The notes below the pieces were generated by a model, which saw only the letters and a program-made list of their open reading frames with translations, did not search any database and was not told the origin of the DNA. From assembly GCA_002492295.1 (NCBI GenBank), contig DKYC01000113.1:1-5821 (forward strand): a DNA stretch of 5,821 nucleotides, written 5' to 3'. Below, piece after piece: positions 1-5,675 of this stretch. This DNA is from Lachnospiraceae bacterium UBA7110 (GTDB taxonomy: Bacteria > Bacillota > Clostridia > Lachnospirales > Lachnospiraceae). The position numbers and the translations under genes were made by a program. Each line of letters opens with the position of its first letter. The stretch's first letter is position 1.

Positions 1-1674
1 GGACTGCATATATCGCTTATAGGCATGTTGTTTTATGGTATATTCCAAAAAATCAACATGCCACGCGTGCCTTCTGCTTTGTTTTGCATTGCGCTGATGA
101 CGGCATATGGCAATATGATTGGTATGTCAGGCTCTGCATACCGGGCGGTTTTTATGTTTGGGATGAAGCTTTTGGCGGATATGCTGGGACGTACCTATGA
201 CATGCTGACGGCACTTTTTTTGGCAGCGGTTCTGCTTTTGGTACAACAGCCTCTTTATCTTAGGCAGTCGGGATTTCTGCTGTCCTTTGGGGCGGTACTT
301 GGAATCAGCCTTTGTTCGGGGCTGGTAAGTCCGGATTTGGAGCGCATTAAAGGGAAGCTTTTTCGCAAGACGGCTGCGGCGGTTAGTGGAAGCCTTGGTA
401 TTTTTCTTGTGCATTTTCCGATTCTTCTGTGTTCTTATTATGAGTTCCCGGTGTATTCCTTTTTGCTGAACCTGATTATTATTCCTGCAATGAGCGTGGT
501 GCTGGTAATGGGGTTAATCTGCCTTGCGTGCGGCAGCCTTGGAGGCATCTTTTTGGGTGTGGCAAAGCTGGCAGGACTGGTTTGCCACGTGCTTTTGAAT
601 GGGTTTGAGACTGCAGGCCGGATTTCATTAAAGCTTCCGTTTGCGCAGTGGATTGTGGGCAGACCGGATAACTGGAAAATTGTTGTCTTTTATACAGCGG
701 TGCTGATGCTTTATCTGATAGATGCTTCCGCAAAAAAGGCGTCAAAATCCCGTCGTGCGGCAGCTTTGAATATGCCGGTTTGTCTGCCATACTGGTACAG
801 AATGGCATGTATCCTTTTGGCTGTCAGTTTTTTGGGACATCATGAGATTTATGACACATGTGTCACTTTTTTGGATGTGGGACAGGGGGACGGTATATGG
901 GTGGAGAGTATCAGCGGAAAGCATTATCTCATTGACGCAGGAAGCACTTCGGAAAAACAAGTCGGTCAGTACACATTATTGCCGTTTCTCAAATATATGG
1001 GAACGTCAAGACTGGATGCGGTATTTCTGACCCATTTGGATGAAGACCATATTTCCGGGGTGCGTGAGCTTTTGGAGGAATACGACAGAACGGGAGGGGC
1101 ATCGGGTATTAAGATAGACAGGATTATTGTGGCAAATGCCGTGATAAAGGATGAGGCATATGAATACTTAAAAGCGCTTTGTGACAAAAATAAGATACCG
1201 GTTTTATATGCAAAGGCAGGCGACATGATTGGGGATGAAACGCTTTTTTTTGAAGTTGTGCACCCTGACAGGGATTATGTCCCGGAATCGCGTAATGCGT
1301 ATTCGCTGGTGCTCAAGCTTACCTTGAACGATAAGGGTACGCAGTTTCATGCCATATTTACGGGGGATGTTGAGGCGGACGGGGAGAAACAGGTTGTGGA
1401 ATATTTAAAGGAGCAGGGGGATAACGCGCATGTTGATTTGTATAAGGCGGCGCATCACGGCTCAAAATATTCCAATACACGGGAGCTTTTGGAGATGGTT
1501 AATCCGGCCTTTACTGTCATTTCCTGCGGGGAACAGAACCGGTACGGGCATCCGCACGCGGAGGCAATTGAAAACTTTGAAAGTACAGGCAGCAAAATCG
1601 CGGTTACAAAAGATACAGGAGCCGTTATTGTGCGGATACAGGGCGGGGAATGGAGTGTGGAATATGGAAGATGA
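1..1674 (+). CDS. comEC: ComEC/Rec2 family DNA internalization competence protein, 5'-truncated by the window edge
   Basis: ComEC forms the inner-membrane channel that carries single-stranded DNA into the cytoplasm during transformation; its C-terminal metallo-beta-lactamase-like domain is thought to act on the non-transported strand. The frame is open from base 1 and begins with the family motif GLHISLIG, so the ATG at 25 is internal and the true start lies outside. Numbering from base 1 (557 codons present): the multi-helix Competence domain covers about 1-265, with the conserved SAYRA segment near 45-49 and QSGFLLSFGAVLGI at 89-102. The metallo-hydrolase domain covers about 285-557, with DVGQGD (292-297), HLDEDH (345-350), TGD ending at D456, AHHGS with H485/H486, and HPH at 517-519. 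All metal-site motifs look intact. Full-length family members run to roughly 750-800 residues, so the N-terminal OB-like region and first helices are missing here. The gene is followed by holA, a common arrangement in Firmicutes. Confidence 0.96.
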   Translation, partial: GLHISLIGMLFYGIFQKINMPRVPSALFCIALMTAYGNMIGMSGSAYRAVFMFGMKLLADMLGRTYDMLTALFLAAVLLLVQQPLYLRQSGFLLSFGAVLGISLCSGLVSPDLERIKGKLFRKTAAAVSGSLGIFLVHFPILLCSYYEFPVYSFLLNLIIIPAMSVVLVMGLICLACGSLGGIFLGVAKLAGLVCHVLLNGFETAGRISLKLPFAQWIVGRPDNWKIVVFYTAVLMLYLIDASAKKASKSRRAAALNMPVCLPYWYRMACILLAVSFLGHHEIYDTCVTFLDVGQGDGIWVESISGKHYLIDAGSTSEKQVGQYTLLPFLKYMGTSRLDAVFLTHLDEDHISGVRELLEEYDRTGGASGIKIDRIIVANAVIKDEAYEYLKALCDKNKIPVLYAKAGDMIGDETLFFEVVHPDRDYVPESRNAYSLVLKLTLNDKGTQFHAIFTGDVEADGEKQVVEYLKEQGDNAHVDLYKAAHHGSKYSNTRELLEMVNPAFTVISCGEQNRYGHPHAEAIENFESTGSKIAVTKDTGAVIVRIQGGEWSVEYGR

Positions 1675-1703
1675 TTGATTATTCCGCAAAAATTCGGTAT
1701 ACT
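1675..1703 (+). promoter_or_regulatory. Sigma-A-type promoter for holA
   Basis: A -35 element TTGATT (1675-1680) is separated by exactly 17 bases from a -10 element TATACT (1698-1703), matching the vegetative consensus TTGACA/TATAAT at 4 of 6 and 5 of 6 positions. The -35 begins on the first base after the comEC stop codon. Transcription would begin near 1710, leaving a leader of about 50 bases before holA. No terminator is visible between comEC and holA, so read-through from comEC is also possible. This is a visual match, with no experimental support. Confidence 0.6.
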
Positions 1704-1763
1704 GGAATCGGTTCGGAAAATAAACGCATCAGGACAGCATGAAGCATTAAAGGAGAAGACTGT

Positions 1764-2750
1764 ATGAAACGGATTGCGCAGGATATCAAAAGCGGACAAT
1801 TGAAAAACATTTATCTGCTTTACGGGGAGGAAGCCTATCTTCGGCGGCAGTACCGGGATAATCTGAAAAGGGCGCTTGTGCCGGAGGATGATACGATGAA
1901 TTGCAGTATTTATTCCGGAAAAGATTTTAATGTGAATGAAATGATGGATATGGCGGGGACAATGCCGTTTTTCGCCGAGCGGCGCGTAATTGTCGTGGAG
2001 AACAGCGGGCTTTTTAAGGCGGCTGTAAACGACCGGCTGCTGGAGCTTTTGAAAAATATGCCGGATACAACGTATCTTATATTTGTCGAGGAGGAGATTG
2101 ACAGGCGCGGAAAGCTTTACAAGGCTGTGACGGCAAACGGATACGCCGCGCTCTGTGAGGTGCAGGATGAGGCGACGCTGAAAAAGTGGATTATGGGTCT
2201 GCTGAAAAAGGAAAACAAGATGATTACGGCGGATGCGTTGAATCTGTTGCTGGATAAAACGGGTGCAAATATGGAAAATATCAGGCGCGAAGTGGAAAAG
2301 CTGGTCTGTTATAAGTATTTTGACGAGGGTATCACGGCACAGGATGTCGAGGAGATTTGCACGGTGCAGATACAGAACCGGATTTTTGAGATGGTGGATG
2401 CTGTGGCAGCAAAGAACCAAAAATCTGCGCTTGCCCTGTATTATGACTTGCTTGCGCTCAAAGAAGCGCCGATGAAAATTCTTTCGCTGATTGCAAGACA
2501 GTTTCATATGCTCCTTCAGGTAAAGGAGATGAGGCAAAAAGGATACCCTGAAAACGAGATAGCGCAGCAGACCGGGTTAAATGCATACTTTTTAAAAAAG
2601 AAATATATTCCGCAGGCGGCGCAGTTCCAACTGCAGAAGATTGAGGCGGCGCTTCGGGAGTGTGTGGAAGCGGAGGAGCGTGTAAAGACCGGGAAAATGC
2701 CTGATATTTTAAGCGTGGAGCTGATTATCGTGGGATTAAGCGCAAAATAA
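1764..2750 (+). CDS. holA: DNA polymerase III subunit delta
   Basis: HolA is the delta subunit of the clamp-loader complex; it opens the beta sliding clamp so it can be loaded on primed DNA at the replication fork. The 328-residue product matches the usual family length of about 330-340. The N-terminus has the family signature IYLLYGEEAYLRR (residues 16-28), which sits where a Walker A motif would be but is degenerate, as expected for delta. A conserved block PFFAERRVIVVENSG follows at 68-82. The C-terminal helical collar domain ends with KMPDILSVELII (311-322), another typical delta feature. The ATG is supported by AAAGGAG at 1749-1755, eight bases upstream. The gene lies 89 bases after comEC, has its own candidate promoter, and is followed after 20 bases by the DUF4250 gene. 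It appears intact and should be essential. Confidence 0.95.
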   Translation: MKRIAQDIKSGQLKNIYLLYGEEAYLRRQYRDNLKRALVPEDDTMNCSIYSGKDFNVNEMMDMAGTMPFFAERRVIVVENSGLFKAAVNDRLLELLKNMPDTTYLIFVEEEIDRRGKLYKAVTANGYAALCEVQDEATLKKWIMGLLKKENKMITADALNLLLDKTGANMENIRREVEKLVCYKYFDEGITAQDVEEICTVQIQNRIFEMVDAVAAKNQKSALALYYDLLALKEAPMKILSLIARQFHMLLQVKEMRQKGYPENEIAQQTGLNAYFLKKKYIPQAAQFQLQKIEAALRECVEAEERVKTGKMPDILSVELIIVGLSAK

Positions 2751-2770
2751 GCAGTAGGGGAGGTGAGGGG

Positions 2771-2944
2771 ATGCTGCCAAAAGACGCGGCGATGCTTTTA
2801 AGTTTTATCAATTTAAAGTTAAGAGATTTTTATCCGAGTCTCGACGCATTCTGTGAGGACATGGACGAGGACCGGACAGGAATTGAGAAACGGCTTGCAG
2901 AGATTGATTACTATTATGATGAGGAAAAAAACCAGTTTGTATAA
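2771..2944 (+). CDS. DUF4250 domain-containing small protein
   Basis: This 57-codon gene begins MLPKDAAMLLSFINLKLRDF and ends DEEKNQFV. The pattern (start with LPKD, then MLLS, N-x-KLRD, SLD and a terminal NQF) matches the DUF4250 family of about 55-60 residues, so the protein is complete. The ATG is preceded by a near-perfect Shine-Dalgarno GGAGGTGA at 2759-2766, seven bases from the end of GGAGG. It sits only 20 bases after the holA stop with no terminator between, so it is probably the last gene of the holA transcript; the hairpin at 2971-3020 follows 26 bases later. There is no signal peptide or membrane segment, and the C-terminal half is acidic, so it should be a soluble cytoplasmic protein. 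The family has no established function, and placement beside a clamp-loader gene is only a hint of a link to DNA metabolism. Family assignment is from memory of the conserved pattern. Confidence 0.88.
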   Translation: MLPKDAAMLLSFINLKLRDFYPSLDAFCEDMDEDRTGIEKRLAEIDYYYDEEKNQFV

Positions 2945-2970
2945 AAAATGAAAAAAACCGTATTGGTAAA

Positions 2971-3027
2971 AACTGCCAATTTGTCCAAGATGTATTTACA
3001 ATTGTGACAAATTGGCAGTTCCTTTTT
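2971..3027 (+). terminator. Intrinsic terminator with 15-bp perfect stem, end of the comEC-holA-DUF4250 unit
   Basis: AACTGCCAATTTGTC (2971-2985) is exactly complementary to GACAAATTGGCAGTT (3006-3020). After two C residues comes a run of five T (3023-3027). The apical loop is 20 bases, long for a terminator, but could be shortened by further pairing of CAA with TTG (2986-2988 with 3002-3004, one T bulged). It lies 26 bases after the DUF4250 stop. A run of five A at 2968-2972 on the left side means it might also stop transcription on the opposite strand, though no minus-strand gene is nearby to need it. Confidence 0.75.
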
Positions 3028-3146
3028 CTGTATGGAAAAAGTAGAATTAAGAGAAATTAAGGGGAAACCATAAAACCGTGAAAATGAATAAAAAAGTGTT
3101 TAAAATGGAACAGAGTTGTCCAAAACGCACAAAGACTGTGCAAAAA

Positions 3147-3166
3147 AATAGGCGTTTCGTCCTATT
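3147..3166. promoter_or_regulatory. Dyad AATAGG-N8-CCTATT next to the candidate lyase promoter
   Basis: AATAGG (3147-3152) and CCTATT (3161-3166) are perfect 6-bp inverted repeats separated by eight bases, and the right arm overlaps the first two bases of the candidate -35 element. The position suits an operator for a dimeric regulator. Arms this short can occur by chance in AT-rich DNA, so this is a tentative call. Confidence 0.3.
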
Positions 3167-3194
3167 GCCTAATTGCCAAAATATGTGCTATAAA
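3165..3194 (+). promoter_or_regulatory. Candidate sigma-A promoter of the pectate lyase gene
   Basis: TTGCCT (3165-3170) and TATAAA (3189-3194) are 18 bases apart, matching TTGACA/TATAAT at 4 of 6 and 5 of 6. Transcription would start near 3201 and give a 5' leader of about 100 bases. A tandem repeat of ATTGCC (3164-3169 and 3172-3177) covers the -35 region. A second reading with TTGCCA (3173-3178) as -35 and 17-base spacing would need a poor -10 (TATTTG), so the first is preferred. Confidence 0.45.
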
Positions 3195-3289
3195 ATATTT
3201 GTAGGAAGTTGGCGCAAATCTACAGAAAACGATGAAATGTGCTAATTTAATAACGTTACGAATGAACAAAAGGATTCACAACCAAAAAT

Positions 3290-3304
3290 GGAGGAAAAAA
3301 CGTG
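3290..3304 (+). promoter_or_regulatory. Ribosome binding site that fixes a GTG start
   Basis: GGAGG at 3290-3294 is seven bases before GTG at 3302-3304. No in-frame ATG with a better site exists nearby, and the GTG gives a complete signal peptide with the expected basic N-terminus, so GTG is taken as the start of the lyase gene. Confidence 0.85.
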
Positions 3305-4831
3305 GGAACAAATTTGAAAAACAAATTCAGGAAGCTTTTAACAGTTGCACTTGCAGTCTGCATGGTATTTGGCATGACCTTGCATACAGGAATGCCTACG
3401 GTACAGGCGGCGGATTCCACATCATGGAATTTCAAGAATACAGGATTTAAGAGTCTTGGCACAATCACTTCCAATGTGACAGTCAGCGGACTTGGGCTGA
3501 TTGCAACCGGCGCTAAGACAATGTCGGTCATCGCGGATCCACAGACCGTTTCAGGCACATCTTATACCCATGCACTTGCACTTGGAGGCAGCGGTTCAAA
3601 AAGCTATCGTGCAGTAAAAGTTCCCGTAAGTTCAGAGGCAACAATCAAGGTTGTATTAAGAAGCTCCGGAAGCGCGGCAAGAACACTTGTTGTAGCAGAC
3701 GCAAATGGAAAGCAGCTTGGTACAATGAAGGCGGATGTGGCAGCGGCGCAGGCGTCTTATAATTATAAGGGATCGTCAGGTTTTGTTTTTCTATATTCAT
3801 CCAACAGCGGCATCAATATTTATAAGATACAGGTTGACAACAGGGGAACTTCCTCAGGAAGCACATCGTCAGGCAGTACCTCTTCAGGAAGTACATCGTC
3901 AGACAGTACCTCTTCCTCAGGAAACACGATTACGGTTAAAAATGGCGGAACAACTCTTGCGGCGGCTGTAAAGAGCGCAAAGAGCGGCACGACAATCGTA
4001 ATTGACGGTACCGTAAAGTCAGACAAAATTGTACTTCCGTCAGGCGTTCATATTTCCGGCAAAAACAACGCGACAATTGATTTTTCACAGACATCCGGCA
4101 GTTCGGGCAGAGGCATTACAATCAAAGGAAACGGAAGCACCTTACAGAATATTACCGTTAAGAATGCATCGGATAACGGTATTTATATTTCAGGTTCAAA
4201 TAACACATTAAAGTATGTCGTATGCTGCTACAATCATGATGCGGGCTTCCAGGTATCGGATGGCGGAGCAAATAACAAATTCTACAATTGTACGGCACAT
4301 CACAATGCGGATGCGACAGGTGAAAACGCGGATGGTTTTGCGGTAAAGCTTCATTCCGGCGAGGGAAATTATTTTGAGAACTGCGTGGCAGAGTACAACA
4401 GTGACGACGGATGGGACTGCTATGCGGCACATGGTGCAGTGAAGCTGATTAACTGTCAGGCAAACTACAACGGCTACTGTGACGGCATTTATGGGGATGG
4501 AAACGGCTTTAAGATGGGTGGCGTTGACAACAAGACACCCGGTGTGGCAGCACATCTTGATCCGCTGAACCACTATCTTGAGGGCTGTGTTGCAAAGGGC
4601 AATTATGCGGCAGGATTTGACAGAAACAATCAGAGCGGTGTTGTGACAATGAAGAACTGTACCGGAGATGGAAACAAGACATACAACTACAACTGGTCTC
4701 TTACAGGGAAGCCTTCCGCACTTGGTTATCAGGTTACTTTTGCAAAGGCAAAGATTATAAGCTGTACATCCAAGAACGGCAGGAACAATATTAAGGGAGC
4801 CGAGCTTAGCGGCACTTGTACAGGTTTCTGA
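3302..4831 (+). CDS. Secreted pectate lyase, polysaccharide lyase family 9, with N-terminal accessory module
   Basis: PL9 enzymes cut polygalacturonate by calcium-dependent beta-elimination outside the cell. The 509-residue product starts with GTG. Residues 1-36 form a signal peptide (basic LKNKFRKL, hydrophobic core, cleavage after VQA). Residues about 38-180 are a beta-rich module of no family I can name. Residues 183-207 are a Ser/Thr/Gly linker, and about 209-509 a right-handed beta-helix. The PL9 hallmarks are NADGFAVKL with D344, NSDDGWD with D368, D369 and D372, and GNGFK with K404. The aspartate spacing (24, 1 and 3 residues) equals that of the Ca2+ ligands in Dickeya Pel9A (D209, D233, D234, D237, recalled from the literature), and K404 corresponds to the catalytic K273 with four fewer residues between. 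There is no dockerin, SLH or LPXTG anchor, so release into the medium is likely. The gene stands alone between two terminators. Exact specificity, endo or exo, cannot be read from sequence. Confidence 0.9.
   Translation: MGTNLKNKFRKLLTVALAVCMVFGMTLHTGMPTVQAADSTSWNFKNTGFKSLGTITSNVTVSGLGLIATGAKTMSVIADPQTVSGTSYTHALALGGSGSKSYRAVKVPVSSEATIKVVLRSSGSAARTLVVADANGKQLGTMKADVAAAQASYNYKGSSGFVFLYSSNSGINIYKIQVDNRGTSSGSTSSGSTSSGSTSSDSTSSSGNTITVKNGGTTLAAAVKSAKSGTTIVIDGTVKSDKIVLPSGVHISGKNNATIDFSQTSGSSGRGITIKGNGSTLQNITVKNASDNGIYISGSNNTLKYVVCCYNHDAGFQVSDGGANNKFYNCTAHHNADATGENADGFAVKLHSGEGNYFENCVAEYNSDDGWDCYAAHGAVKLINCQANYNGYCDGIYGDGNGFKMGGVDNKTPGVAAHLDPLNHYLEGCVAKGNYAAGFDRNNQSGVVTMKNCTGDGNKTYNYNWSLTGKPSALGYQVTFAKAKIISCTSKNGRNNIKGAELSGTCTGF
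3851..3910 (+). repeat. Two 30-bp tandem repeats encoding the Ser/Thr/Gly linker
   Basis: Unit 1 (3851-3880) and unit 2 (3881-3910) differ at only three of 30 positions. Each encodes ten residues of the type SSGSTSSGST, the second carrying one Gly-to-Asp change. A partial third copy follows (TCTTCCTCAGGAA). They form the flexible linker (residues 184-203) between the N-terminal module and the catalytic helix. The near-identity points to recent duplication, with possible length variation between strains. Confidence 0.85.
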
Positions 4832-4871
4832 AATAAGCTTTTAAAATAAAATAGAAACGGATATTCCAATT

Positions 4872-4906
4872 AAAAATGCAGGCTTGCAATGGAGCCTGCG
4901 TTTTTT
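4872..4906. terminator. Bidirectional intrinsic terminator shared by the lyase and deacetylase genes
   Basis: GCAGGCT (4878-4884) pairs with AGCCTGC (4893-4899) around an 8-base loop. The stem can be extended by a T-G wobble (4877 with 4900) and by five A-T pairs. T6 follows on the plus strand (4901-4906); A5 at 4872-4876 gives T5 on the minus strand. It lies about 45 bases after the lyase stop and directly beyond the deacetylase stop codon (4905-4907), whose last bases form part of the T-tract. It therefore serves two converging genes. Confidence 0.88.
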
Positions 4907-5609
4907 AATCAAACAAAATCTTATCTACCGTCACAAACTCGTAGCCCTGTTTCTGCAGCTCGTCGACAATCATTAAGGCAGCCTCGACGGAGGTTTTGTA
5001 ATAGTCATGCATTAGGATAATATCGTTTTCACCAACCTTTTTGATAACTGCCTGTGCAATGCAGGAGGAGTTTGACGTACACCAGTCGAGTGGGTCAATG
5101 CTCCACAGAATGGGGAACATATTGAGTTCGGTTTCCAGTTTTTTATCCCATGCGCCGTAAGGCGGGCGCACATAGAGAACTTCCTCACCCGTGATTTCCT
5201 GTATCACATTGTTTGTCTTTACCAACTCCTGTTTGAAGGTTTCACGGTTTGATTTAGTAAGCTCTATGTGCGTATAGGTATGGTTTCCAATCAGATGTCC
5301 TTCGTCGTGCATACGCCTGATAATGTCCGGATGGATTGCGGCATTCTGACCTGTGACAAAGAATGTCGCTTTCACACCGCGTTCCTTCAGACCGTCAAGC
5401 AAAGGCTCGGTGTAAACCGGGTGCGGACCGTCGTCGAAGGTCAGTGCGACGCGCTTGATATCGGTTGGAGCCAGTGGCTGGGCGAGCGTAAGAAGTGCAT
5501 CGTTATAAAAGGCAAGCTGGCGGTTTAGGGCAAGCGCCGCAAGACAGAACGCCAAAGCATATAACAGCTTCAAAACAAAATTGAAATCTGCCGGTAACAG
5601 TTTTTTCAT
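4905..5609 (-). CDS. Membrane-anchored CE4 polysaccharide deacetylase (NodB homology domain)
   Basis: CE4 enzymes remove acetyl groups from N-acetylglucosamine in peptidoglycan or chitin, or from acetyl-xylan, with a divalent metal. The 234-residue product has a short N-terminal hydrophobic segment (about 11-28, after MKK) with no clear cleavage site, suggesting a signal anchor and an extracytoplasmic enzyme. The five NodB motifs are all present: TFDDGPH (57-63; catalytic-base D59, metal D60), HTYTH (metal H110 and H114), RPPYG (148-152), DPLDW (172-176) and LMHD (199-202, H201). I chose the ATG at 5609, which has GGGGGA six to seven bases upstream and opens directly into the basic and hydrophobic anchor. 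A TTG 45 bases farther upstream lacks a binding site and sits in a hairpin. The closest roles I would consider are peptidoglycan GlcNAc deacetylase or a PdaA/PdaB-like sporulation enzyme; the substrate is not certain. The gene converges on the lyase gene. Confidence 0.92.
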   Translation of the reverse strand: MKKLLPADFNFVLKLLYALAFCLAALALNRQLAFYNDALLTLAQPLAPTDIKRVALTFDDGPHPVYTEPLLDGLKERGVKATFFVTGQNAAIHPDIIRRMHDEGHLIGNHTYTHIELTKSNRETFKQELVKTNNVIQEITGEEVLYVRPPYGAWDKKLETELNMFPILWSIDPLDWCTSNSSCIAQAVIKKVGENDIILMHDYYKTSVEAALMIVDELQKQGYEFVTVDKILFD

Positions 5610-5647
5610 AACAATCCCCCATTCTTGCCAATGTCTGCGAATTCTTG

Positions 5648-5675
5648 ACAACAAAAAGCATTAGCTTTTTGTTGT
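5648..5675. repeat. Perfect 12-bp inverted repeat upstream of the deacetylase gene
   Basis: ACAACAAAAAGC (5648-5659) is exactly complementary to GCTTTTTGTTGT (5664-5675), with the 4-base loop ATTA. It ends 38 bases upstream of the deacetylase ATG at 5609, in the expected leader or promoter region. As RNA it would form a stable hairpin; as DNA it is a 28-bp palindrome that could bind a dimeric protein. The T-run lies inside the stem and not after it, so it is not a standard terminator. Confidence 0.7.

Larger units (their letters stand above)
2945..3301. other. Non-coding region between the holA unit and the pectate lyase gene
   Basis: These 357 AT-rich bases hold no supported gene. From left to right they contain the intrinsic terminator of the upstream unit (2971-3027), about 120 bases of A-rich sequence in which I see no signal (3028-3146), a short dyad (3147-3166), a candidate promoter (3165-3194), and a leader of about 100 bases with an 8-bp palindrome and the ribosome binding site of the lyase gene. 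I looked for known riboswitch cores, including the c-di-GMP type, and found none. Confidence 0.7.

Noticed and set aside
1455..2537. A 360-codon open frame on the minus strand across the comEC end and holA start
   Set aside because: It runs antisense to two well-recognised genes, is rich in His, Arg, Cys and Pro, resembles no family I know and crosses their intergenic gap. It is best explained as the complement of real coding sequence.
2981..3123. TTGTCCAA occurring twice (2981-2988 and 3116-3123)
   Set aside because: Eight bases repeated once in AT-rich DNA, with one copy part of the terminator stem, is within what chance would give.
3084..3245. A 53-codon ATG frame upstream of the lyase gene
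   Set aside because: It has no ribosome binding site at a usable distance (nearest purine run is about 19 bases away), contains the candidate promoter, and its translation resembles nothing I know.
3195..3301. Possible riboswitch in the lyase leader
   Set aside because: No conserved core of a known class was found, and the only pairings seen are short (for example GTAG at 3201-3204 with CTAC at 3219-3222).
3347..3361. Possible lipoprotein signal at C20 of the lyase (LAVC)
   Set aside because: Val directly before the cysteine does not fit the lipobox, and a standard cleavage site VQA follows at residues 34-36.
3820..4026. A minus-strand 68-codon frame with repeated LPEEV/LPDDV units
   Set aside because: The repeats are only the complement of the tandem linker repeats of the lyase gene.
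5610..5654. Upstream TTG start for the deacetylase, adding 15 residues
   Set aside because: There is no ribosome binding site before it, the codon lies inside the inverted repeat, and the added residues would spoil the normal short basic lead-in to the membrane anchor.
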